From Cladocopium goreaui (Eukaryota; Sar; Dinophyceae; Suessiales; Symbiodiniaceae): a DNA stretch of 64,000 nucleotides. Position numbers and translations under genes: made by a program. Location of the stretch: the NCBI GenBank assembly GCA_947184155.2, contig CAMXCT020006645.1:731001-795000 (forward strand), read 5' to 3'. Below, piece by piece: positions 32,066 through 44,000 of the stretch (the stretch's first letter is position 1; each line of letters starts with the position of its first letter). Under the pieces are notes generated by a model that did no database searches, was not told the origin of the DNA, and saw only the letters and a program-made list of their open reading frames with translations.

Positions 32066-35000
32066 CTGAACAATTATGGGTTAACGAATTTTAATGGGGA
32101 ATCCTATGGAATAGTCGGCCCAGAGCTTTGACTTTGACATAATCCAAACAGGAAAACTTCCAATTTAAACATTGGGACGGTGCTGAGCCAAACAGGGTTA
32201 TCTGAGCAGTCTCCGAAATTGTCATCAGCTTCGCATTCCGGGCACATTTTCAAGTTGTTGGCCGTGCCCACTGTCATATAAGACCTCAAAAATTCACCAG
32301 CTTCCACATGGAATTCAGCGTCTCCTTTAACCCCAATCAAAGCGAAATAGTACCGAGATGAACCCATTTCAATCCCATCGTAAAATAAAGTGCGAAGATT
32401 TGATGCCATCTCCTTCAAGACTCCACCAAGGATGGCTGAGCTGTCGATGTTGAAAATAGACCAAGGGACGCAGGTGAATAGGAAATGTGTCAAGAAAGAA
32501 TGTCCTAAGACAATTGGGGGTTCTAAAGCACATATCCCAAAATTTAATACCCCTGATGTTAAACCCAGTGATGTATGAAAAAGGTGGTAAAACTCCCATT
32601 AAAATATCCATTGGCTGCAAATATGTGTGCCCAGTCTCCCAACGAATTGTGGGTCTGAACTGTGTCCTCCACATGTTCTCCGAGGCGTCGCCGCTTGATG
32701 GTACACGTTTCAGAATCATCTTCGTTCCAAGCAGGGCGGTCGCAACAGGGCTGACCCAATCGACCAGTGTCGTGTTTTGTTTGGGACTGCCTTTTCACAT
32801 GTTCAGAAATATCCCGGAGTTCAGCTGGTAGACCCCACACAGATTCCCAACTATAGCAAGCAATTGGTGATTTCTTCAAAGTTCTACCCTTATCGCCATG
32901 GATACAGATGGGTATAACTTTGGAGAGCTCTTGCGCATGGTGCTGATACACCACATGAGTTGGCTGATACGAACGAAATTTTTGCCAAAAGTCTTGGCAC
33001 CTCTTTTCCCCAGAAGCCAACGAATCACCACCAAATAAGACTTCGGGCTGCTTCTCCAAGAGGTGCTTTGCCATGTCTGTCACCTGCAGGGGGACAGGCA
33101 GCAAGAGATCATGGATCCCATTCCTATATTGGGATAATTTTTGGTGGGCAATACTATAAAAGCGTATGGTGGGTATCATCTATATATAAGGGTTCTATTC
33201 CCACGTATATACCTTAACCCATGGGGGGCATGGCCATAACACACTAAGCAACCATCGTTGTTGGACGTGACCCTGACCCTACCTTGTAATGAGGAATGGA
33301 AATATGATCATCTCCTTCTAAGGGACCAACCACCAAATCACTGATGGGGACCTTCAATGACAACCAGTATTTGTTGAAAATTCTATGGGCATCTCTTTCC
33401 CCATGCGCTGGGTGAACTCTGCTAGCGTCTCTAAGGCTTTGGGCAGAACACCCATCTTCCACCGCAGCTCGGGCTAAGGACCCCAAACGGCAAGCAGGGG
33501 CCTAGGCGAGCCCAAAGACAGAGTTGAAGCAACATGTGGAAGGTCAAGAACTACTGGACCATCGGGATCAACGTATAAGCTCTCGGCTCCATCAGCCACT
33601 TCATCAGCCAAGAGCTCCAAAGTTCTGATTCTAGAAGTTCTTGCACCTGGCATGTTACTTGCAGGGTGCGGAAACGGAATCAAATTGTGAAATGCATTTT
33701 GAAGGCCCAAGTGGCAGTTTACAGCATCAATACAATTTTGTATCTTCAAATGGTTTTGCAAACAAACTGTCTCCAACAACCTGGAAGTTCCACCCAAAGT
33801 ACGGCCCCAAGGGATCACAATGCATCTGCTTTACACATACTATCAATATTTCCCCTTACATGTAGAATGTTTTGGGCCATTTGGCATTGTGCTTTTTTGG
33901 GGTTACATTATGTTGAATATGTTGAAGGGTGGGTTGCGATCCCTTGGAATCAGTGTAGTGTTGCGGAGCATTATTTTCATGTCTTGTCGCCAGGCACGTG
34001 TGAGGTCAAAATTTCTGCTTCCAAGCAGACATGTTTCCGCTGCAGCATATCTGTACTTTACTTCCTGGCCCGTTTCGGGGCTGGCTTGGTAGCAGCCTCT
34101 TTCGGCGCAGGGTTTTTCTTCGGTGTTGGAGCTGGGGGATCACATGCCGCCTTGGGTTTGGGAGCAGCCTTGGCCTTTCGAGCAGCAACCATTGGCGCTG
34201 CCTTTGGCTTTGGGATCACAGTCCTGCGCAGCCAACAAGATGCTATTGTTTGTGGACCAAAAAACAGATTGACATACAATTTGGATGGTCCTGAAATGGA
34301 TGGTATGTAAACAATGATTTGCTTATTTTCAGTTCGTTTCCCTAGCAACACCAAAATTCGATATTGTGTTTTCCCAAAAACATCTAGCCGCACTATCCCA
34401 AAATGTCCTTGCCCTTTGTTCAAGATGGAATGCTGCCAGCAGCCTCGGGAACATCCAAAATTTATTGTGGGTCGCAACATGTTCTGCCAGACACCAAGGT
34501 CCTGACGCGCTGCGAGCCTTCTCGATCAACTCCTTCAGTTCAGCCTCCTTCCTGCATGGGCGTGAGGAAACACGAGATTCAATATGTCATATATGCAATA
34601 TGGGGAGGTGCGAACAGCGGTTAAAAGTCTCCATATCTGTCCCCTTGTTTATTGGACCCATGAACCATTGAAGAAAGGGAGCTAGAGTCCTCATAGTTGT
34701 GCCCTAATTATAATCATGTGGGACCTTAAAAACATTCAAACAATGGAAAGTAAATGACCCATATAAGAACTTTAACCTCTGTTGGTGTTCATAGGTGTCC
34801 CCAGTTTCTGATGACTTGTATGATTCAATCAGTGAACGGTATCCCTGTGAGATATCATTAATCCCCATAAATTGCCGTATATGTATATATATATATATTT
34901 ATATACGCATCGTTTACATCATCACAATGGTAATATTGTTTGCTGTGCGTCAGTCCTGAATCTCCCGCTATGAATTAATGGGCGAAAAGCATGGAACGAA

Positions 35001-38000
35001 ACCAAAGCAGGGGACCCACACCATCGGCGCATACACTCAATACAAGGGGGGGCCCCATATAGTTGTGGCCAAGCTTGTTTTTTAATAATGAACCATTAAT
35101 GCTGATTGCAACTGCAGTTGGATGGGGCTAAAGGCCGCCACCTTGTACAAACCATCACAGCCATAGTTTGAACTTCACATGGGAATTGAGGACCCCACGA
35201 ATCTGAGAATCCATCCAGGATGCCCTGGGTACTTTCTGTGGTCAGCTTCTCGGAGATTCCATCCAAGTCCTTGTAGCTCTCCTGAATCTTGTCCACAATC
35301 CTGGGATGAAGAAGGCCCCATTGAGCTTACCCCCTTAAGTTAGTCCCATTATGTATAACATAACCCATTTCAGACTTAAGATATAATATGTTCTCTTTAT
35401 CTTATTCAATGGGTTTTTCCTTCCAATAAAACGTGCTTTGGTTCATTGGGTCTTAGGAGATCTATAGGGCAGGGGTACTTAGGGACCCAATGAAAGAAAG
35501 GTTAAAGTATAGCCATTTCGGGGACCACCCTTTTACACATTCTGAAAATGGTCAAAACCAAACTACCGAGATTCTTCTTAGTCAACTGTGACTGTGATGT
35601 CCCAGGGTTTGACAGTAGCTGGATTGTCTCTTCCAATTTTCCCATGCGTTTGGTAATGGATTGGTTGATTTTGGTAAGCAAAGACGAGGACGTTCGAACC
35701 TCCTGGGTATCAGGATACCCAAGCCTTTTGAGGAGTTTCACAGTTTCAGCCACATTCTGTGAAGGGGGGGTGCCCCCATCAGCTGTCGCAGTCGCCGCGG
35801 CGGCCGCCAGGTTTCCTGGCCAGCATCGACCCAAGACGCCCAGGTGGCAAGGGTTTGGAATTCTGTATGGGAAACACCTGATGACAAAATGGATGCTGAA
35901 ATTACGATGGTGCATTTTAGGCTATAGTCAACCGTATATAGACATGTTGAAGTTTTAATACGTGGGCCCTTAATGGTGTTGAATACAAAATCCTATATCA
36001 GGGCACCTTTGTCCAAACTCATGGGGATTTGGAATCTTTTCCCTTTAACAAGTGGTACAACTTGGGAGCCAGGATTCAAAAAGTTAAAGCAATCACGGAA
36101 ATTGTTGGTGGGGAATAAAAATGCTAAAGAAAGATCAGGCCTTCCAGAGGCTCATGCATGTTGAAGTCCATGTCAACCCCTTTCTCTTCGGTTTCCCAGT
36201 CTTGGCTCTCAGAGAAGGTAGCTCTGACACGGTCCCTTGGCTAGACGCATGGACCCACCAATGCTAAAACAAAGGACATTAAATCCTAGTCTATATAGTG
36301 AGATTGTCTTTCACACAGTTTTGAATGTCGAGGCACTTGCTATGGCCACTCACTTCGGTCTCGACATAGTAGGTCCAATCATCCTTCTGCGCGTTCCACC
36401 TGGTTGGGTCAGAGTGCTACTGTCTATTTCCCAAAAAAGGCATCTGCACAATATATACCTTATGGATGTTTCTTTGGAGGGCTAAATCTCACAAGACCGT
36501 GTTTGAACGTGCACACTTAATTCAAAAGTGGAAATGAGGGATGGTGCATTTGGAGGCCCTCTGTATTTTCCATACATCCTACCAGCTTGCTGAACGGGTC
36601 TTGCCCAATAGGAATGGATAAACAAGCCTCATAAACTTCTTTGGATCCGCTTTTCCACGGGCAATGATGTTGGTTCTTTCCTTCCTTGGTTGGCTTGATG
36701 GAAACAAAAACAAAGAATGCACGGAGCCAATCAAGTTGAATTGAATTTGACATCACCTCTATGGCAATGGGATCTATACAGATTTTTTCCTCACCTGTAG
36801 TATTGCACTAACACAAATGTATGGGATGCAAGAAAGAATCTCTGTCATGTCAGCTAGGTCCTCTTCGGTCTTGAACGTGAAGAAGACGCCAAGCTCAAAT
36901 TCCTTCTCCTGATCCTTCTTGACTGAGTACTTCTTGGTAAACAAGTCAACATCATTGTCGCACTCTGCGAACAGCTTGAACACTCTGTCTTTATGGCCAT
37001 CAGCCCACATCTGTCTGATGTCCTCGCTAACCTTGTGTTGACCTTTGGCATTTGGTGTCATGATCCTCCTAATTCGGCGGTCCAAAGCCCCAACGCTCAC
37101 AGTGGGCGGCGGAGGCATCTCTGCACAAGGCCTCTGCTGCTTCTGCGCCTTTGCCTCAGCCAATTCCGCTGGGGAAGGTTCTGGTGCCTTGATAGGAGAC
37201 GGTTCCTTCACAGGTGACGGTGACAACTCAGGAGAGTCAACGCGAGTATGGTCACAGGAATGCAAATCCTCATCTGCGGGGAGAGGTGAAAAGGTCTCAT
37301 CAGGCAGGCGATCCTCAAAGACTTCCCCAGTCTGTTGTTCATCAGGTCGACCTGGGATGTTGAGAAAATCATGGGAATGAAAAAGAATTTCACAAATTGT
37401 TGCTGTATTAGTTGACATGCTTCGTGAGCAATTGGGAAAGATAAGGTTGCAACTTGAAGCTGCCACACTGAACACCTAACCAGTGATGAAGTGATGAAAC
37501 ATGTCTGGAAAGTGAAATGCATTCGCAACGCTCGCCCTGCCCAGCGATGTTTCACCCAGAGCTGGCCTCTGAGGGAACTCCAGTTGTCCTGTTCGGTGTA
37601 CGCAGTGGTTCAGAGGCAGCTTCAATCTGCGCATTGACCGCCTGCATCCAAACATACAAGGGGAGATTCCATATCATGGGGTTTCCTCCAAATTCATATC
37701 TTGCAGATTCTTGCATACTATATTTGCGCATTCTGCATTTGACACTATATGATTAGCCTAGCCTGCAAACGAGCTTGAAGTTGCTGCTCTTCAGAGTCCA
37801 AAGCAAACTTGTCTCCCACCACGTCATCAACGGAGCGAGCCATTATCTCTAAACCCTCTCCAAGAGTGGAGGAGCTGGACAAAAAGGTCCCAACCTTCCT
37901 ACTCATGCTTCAGGAGGCTTGAGCCTTCTGGAATGTGAAGATGTGGTGAAAAAGTGCCTCAAAACTTATCAAATATGGTGTCACTTTTCTCTCCGGAAAT

Positions 38001-41000
38001 TTCCGCTAGAATTCCGCGGGTTTCCGCCTTTTCGACGGGAAATTCCGCTATTGTTTTTTCACACTTTTTCGCCAAAAAACACATAATGTCACACATGTGC
38101 ACATGTGACCCTGAATATCGCAGAATCGAGCTTGTTTTCCAAGGCCAGGACTGTCCTCTCGCAAATTTGGGACTTCAGAGTTCCCATCCTGATTTCAGCA
38201 GCCTTATGTCCTCAAGATCCCTGGGGATGAGACATTTGTATTCAGGGCTAAGGTCTATCATTTTGGACCTCCTTAAATAAAACATCACAGTGTGCAAGCA
38301 CGCTTCAGGCCAGCGGTCATCACCAGACTGCCACGGCAACTCTTGGAATCGACGGTCGAGCAGGCCGGTCACCTCCGGGAACTTGGGGTATGGGATATGG
38401 AATTATAGTGAGCTGGTCCAAAACCATGAGGGGATATGGCCTCTGGAACTGTCTTCATTTGCTGAGCGAAATGGAAAAAGGCCGGAATGGTCTCCACCAC
38501 TTTGGCTGCAAACTTCAAAGGGTAATGCCTGAGGAACACCAAAGATTCTGGGATGTCTATGGGGCATTCTTGTGAAACTTGGAAACCATGAAAGTATAGA
38601 ATAGAGAGCAAGAATTGAAGCAAGGTGCTCTGTAGCTTTGAGGTGCTTGCTGCCAGTATACCCCACTTTGCCAGTTTTTTTGGATACATATCGAACAGCG
38701 GTCGGTGGCCCCTTGCATTTTGAAAATGCCACCTTTGGTGTTGTGAAGACGCGAACTACTGGACTGTTTGACCACAACACTGTTCGCTTTGGGTTCGAAT
38801 GTCCCCAGCCTGACATCCAAAATGCCTGTTTGAAAATCCATATGCCATAAGAAGCAAGAACTTCTGTGAGCCACTGCAGTCTTTTTGTTTTCATGAGGAC
38901 CGAAGAGCCCGGCTGCTCTAGCAGAAACGTGTAGCCCATCAACACTAACAGAAGCATGATTAAGCAGCTTCGGGCTGCTAGCCCATTAGCGTTCCAAACT
39001 GATGGAACACTTGGATCTCCATCAGGCATAGCATCTGACCTCTTGGAGGTACCTGAGTTGAGGTGTATGAAGCTAGAACATTCAGTAGCCACCAGCGAAA
39101 GCAGGTCCTGATCGCCATTGAGAACCATGCCGATGCACAGTCTTAGTTGCAGAGCAAAGAGTGGCACAAAAAAAACTTCCAATCAAGAAAAGCTCTGACA
39201 GCACCGCACCCCAAAAAAGGTACAACATTGGATCAACACGAAGTCCAAACATAGACCCTGAAACATCACTGCCTTCCAGATGAACAACTGAGAAGCATGA
39301 ACCCTGAAGGTTGCAGCAAATCCATTGACTTGGAATACAACCGGTCCACGGCTTTCGACCTGTAGCCTGACCAGCCGGCCAACCTAGCTGTCCTGGCCTG
39401 CCCTGAGAACACCTCAAGGAATTGGCCCCCTGATAGTTTCTCTACATGCCCAGGGTGCAGGGATGCCACCATGATCACAATGGCAACAAACTCCTGGAAA
39501 ATGACACGAATTTGGGAACCAAAGTCTTGATGTTCCTAACTGTGCTTGCAACATCTTCCAGCAAACAGTCCTTGGGAACCCCCGGACAAGACATCAGCTT
39601 TCGAAGGAGTGATTCATGGCGCTGACGCATGGCAACCTATGTTCCCTGAGGTTTTGTCGAAGCATATGTATTCTTGAAAATAAGCAGCTGCAAAGTGCTG
39701 AAGGTATTTTCAGTATAAAAGGTAAGGCTGGCTCAGACACAGATCCAGCTGCCAAACAGGTTGGTTTTGCCATCTACTTGCTCCAGGGCTCCATGACGTG
39801 CGAGGAAGGCTTGGCCTCTCTTCATGCATGGCCTGCCGATGCCAACGCACAGGGAGAAGGGTCACCATGGATCCCCGGATTTGGTTTCCTCAAGGAGTTG
39901 AATAGAATTAAATACCACATTGGAAGAAACTGCTGTGGGGCCACCAAAACCATCAAGAAAAAAAGATCTTGTAATGATTCGACAGGAGAAGCCAATCAAG
40001 CTAAAGACCAAATGCTCCAGCCACAAGCCAACATTTTTGCTCTGAGCGCTCATGTGCCGTGGCGTTCACCACTGAAGCTTTCGACGCAAGGTTTGTCCCT
40101 GCCATGATTGTAATTTATTGATCAGGAAGCGAACTTCCAATCAAATCCCCATGCGAGTTTGGGCAACTGCTCCTACAAAAGCAGCGCCGTCCCCATATGC
40201 TTCAAAAGTTTTGGCAGATTAGCAGCGCCCGGTGGTCTTCATGACATTGAAGGAGTCAGCAAGGCTGAGCATGAGGTCCCCCAAGGCATCATCACCAGCT
40301 TTGTTCAAGTCATCCAGGTGGGTGCCCTTGCAGAACTTCCAGAACTGGTCCTGGAATAACCCAACTGGAGGGCACAAGAAGCTAATGAGGAGATAGCATC
40401 CTTGCCTGACAAGAACATGTAAAGATATATAAACATTATATGATGTTATGTGATCTTATCATATCTGATCTTGGGCTGTCTTATCGAGGAAAGAGAAAAT
40501 GGCAAGGGAAGAATCTGCAATGAGGAGTCCTTCTACATTTTCATAACTCGCGTGGTTCTTTTCAATGGGATATCAAACCCCTGTCATGAAGATCAGTCCT
40601 CATTCTCAGTCTGGGGGTGCAAATGCGACAGCGACTGACGGTAGGCATCCCGGATGGCATGCCACTCTGCATTCCCACGCTGGTTGCGCGGCGCATTGCG
40701 ACGGGCAAAGCTCACAGCCTCACCTTTGGAGGCCCGCTTCTTCTTAGCCTTGCTAACCTCTGCCTTGGTCACCTTTGCCTTCTTTCCTTTGGTCTTGACC
40801 TGTTCCTGGACTGCCTCAGTAGCCTTCTTCAAAGCCTTCTTTCCTTTGGTCTCAGCCTGCTCCTGGGGTGCAACTTTCTTGCTTGTCTTAGACCTGCTAC
40901 CGTGCTCAACATCACCCTGAGGGGCTTTGCGCTTGGGGGTTGTAAGAACCTCACCATCGCCATCGTCACCAACCTGCTTCTTGGAAGCTCGTGCCTTTGC

Positions 41001-44000
41001 CTTTGCCTTTGCCTTGGCCAAGGGCTTTTCGCTCTTTCCCTTCTGGTTCTTAACCTGCGCCTTTGGCTTTGCTTTACTACCCTTAGGTCGTCCTCGTGCC
41101 TTTGCCTTCGCTTTTGCCTTTGGTTCCTTTTTCCCACCCTCAGCCAAATCGTCATCTACCTCCGGCTGCCCACCAAATTGCTCCAAGCGAGACGTTGGCT
41201 CCTGTGGGGGATGTTGTCAGCTGTTGGACATGTCCTTTTTTACATTATAGAGCACTGTTTGACTTTCAAACATTAAAATTAAAATGTTTCATATCCCCTG
41301 ATGTGGTTATATTACTATCCCCCTCCAATATGGATTAAAAAAGGTAACAAATTAACATGTTTATATGACCCAATATCCTGGTGCTCCAGGGCATTGAATT
41401 CTCCATCCACAACAGGCTTCGGAATTGGGATGCCCTCGGGTTTTTCCACTGCTTTCTCATCAACATCGGAGACAGTCTTGACATCAGACAAAACCTGATC
41501 ACCCCCCCCTGACTCCGAAGAATCACCAGCAGCCACGGCAGTAGCATCACCACTTTCCAGACCTCCAACGCTGGCTGCAGGCAAGGATGACTTGGTCCCC
41601 TCTTCAGCGAGGACAGGGCTGTCATGGGATCCATGGGAATCAGCATCACCTTCTTCTCCAAGAACCAACGTAGGAAGTCTCAAGATCTCGGGAGTTTCAT
41701 CTTTGGGAATGGGACTATAGTGCAGAGTGGGGCTGGAAGGCTCAGGCTCAGCAGGGATTTCCACGGAAGTAAACTCAAAGGGCACGGTTTCCAAAGCATC
41801 TGGATTCTGTCCTAAACCAAGATGAAGAATGGAAAAATGTTTTCAAAATTCTTCCCATGTCCTTGCCGGGCGCAACCCTCGTTTCGGAGCAGTCCTGGGC
41901 AAAGTGCAGGCGCTGTGGTCGGGGCAGCTGGCTGCGGCGATGGGATGGGCATGTTCCGGGCATCTTGGATGGCTTGCAGTCGTCGCCTGTAGCACGACCG
42001 CAGAAAGTCAAACCAATCGTTTTGTCCTCCCAAGTTTCCAAACTGTTTTTTTTTAATGTATTTGTCGAAACAAATGTCAGAGATCAATAACATAATCCCA
42101 AGTCTGAATGCTCAAAAAAAAATCCCAAATTTGTTCAAATGAAACGCTTTCGAGCATCATCAGTGCCGTACCCCCAAACTTGAAATACATCTAATAGTTA
42201 TGGTTTTTCACTTGCCACATGTGGCAAGACACACCAAGATGCAGCCAAGTTGCAAAATTGCCTCACGCTCCGCTTGCAAAAGGGCTCGGGATGCAGCCAC
42301 CATGCATGGGGACTCTGGGGCATCATCAGCTGAAGGTTCCTCAGCTTCAGCAGCGCTGGACGGTGCCTCAACTTGCTCCGGCGCTGGTTCTTGCGCCGGG
42401 GCTGGTTCAAGAGGAGCCAAATGGCCCCAGTGATCGGTCATCCGATCCATCAGCTGGTGCAACAAAGGGTCCTCGGTATCACAACATCAGGGATCCTGTT
42501 CACAATATTCAAGGGTCCATCCCAATAAAACCAAACTGGAATTTTGTTTCAACAAACCAGGATCAGATGAAATGGTTTATATGTAATATTATAGGGTTTT
42601 ACTTAAAAGATTAATTATTTGTTTGAAGGGTTATACTGTCAAGGGGCACCAACACCTAATTTTTGTTTGTCTTAAACCAACATGTTATAAACCACTCCCA
42701 TAAAACCGAATGACACACCAAGAATCCCTGAAGTTGTTGATGGGCGACTTCCACCTTCTCACACACAAGGAAACCAATCGCTTGGTGCCCCATGCGTCAA
42801 TGTACACACTCATGGGCTTCGGCTCAACGTTCATCAAAACATAAAGCTGCTTCACCTCCAGATTTTTTGGTGACCCTATGTTGTAAACCAAAAAATTGAT
42901 TGCAACTTATACACGCTGAACTTTTTTGAAACCATAGCCTCATCCTTAAGCCACTCCACCGGGGGAGATTTCACCTCCTCTTTGGAGTGGGAGCCCCAAA
43001 TTTGCAACGCATCGGAAATGGCCATACGGTTCAAGCTCAAGGCTTGAAGGGTCGCTAACCCTGTAAGCTCAGGCTTTGGCCACGTCAACATCCTGCCGCC
43101 TTCCCTCAGATTTTTCCTGACGTAGAAATGTTCCTCCAACAGGGATGCCAGTGCATGGCGTGGTGGCCACTGCGCCTCGCTATCATCCAAGGAGTCCTCA
43201 AAGGCAACGACCATTGCAGGACGAGGATTTGGGGCAGGCTCTGCCATTCTGCGGTTCAAAACAGCTGATTGCCAATCCTGGGGCAAACAAAGGTCTGAAC
43301 CTCTTTTTCAAATGCTGCAAATCAAATGGACATGTTGCAAATTGTCTCATTTGTCGAAATGCTTGCAAGACAATGTAAAACCATGTTGCGGCCAAAATCC
43401 AACATCTCCACCATTGATTTTGCAAGTTCCCACTCCAACCAGCAGCCACGAATTGGGCCTCGAAATCCAGGCGCAATCAGCTCAGCAGCGGCCATGACCT
43501 GCGCGAGGGGGTGAGCTCTCCAAAGAGATCGATGGCAAAAAGGGTAATATAAGGGGATGATGAACTCAAAGTTGTTTTACTTGGTTTTAGCAACCAGAAT
43601 TGAGTTGTAACCCCCAACCCCTAAATTTTTATTGTAAACACAAAGATAGTTGGGTTATGACCCCAAACATGGATCGTTGGCTAGGGGAAACTTGAAGCTC
43701 ACAACTTGGGCATGTATTTTCATTTTCTTCCCTATAGCGTTTGTGCGCGCACCAGCACTGTCAATAGCCGTGGTACGGCCCCCAAAGCCTGAAAAATTAT
43801 TGCTTTTCAAGATCTGATTCTACCAACGTGGTAGAAACAAAGTGCTGGTTTTCAGCTAGAATCCTGGTATCAAAACATGTTGCTTGTAGGCTTCGCCCAT
43901 CCAAAGTCGAAAGCCAGGCAAAAACACATGGGCTGGACTGCAAACCCCTCATCGAATTGAAAGAAAAATTTCCGGGCAGCAAGTCTTTCACTTTTGGTTG

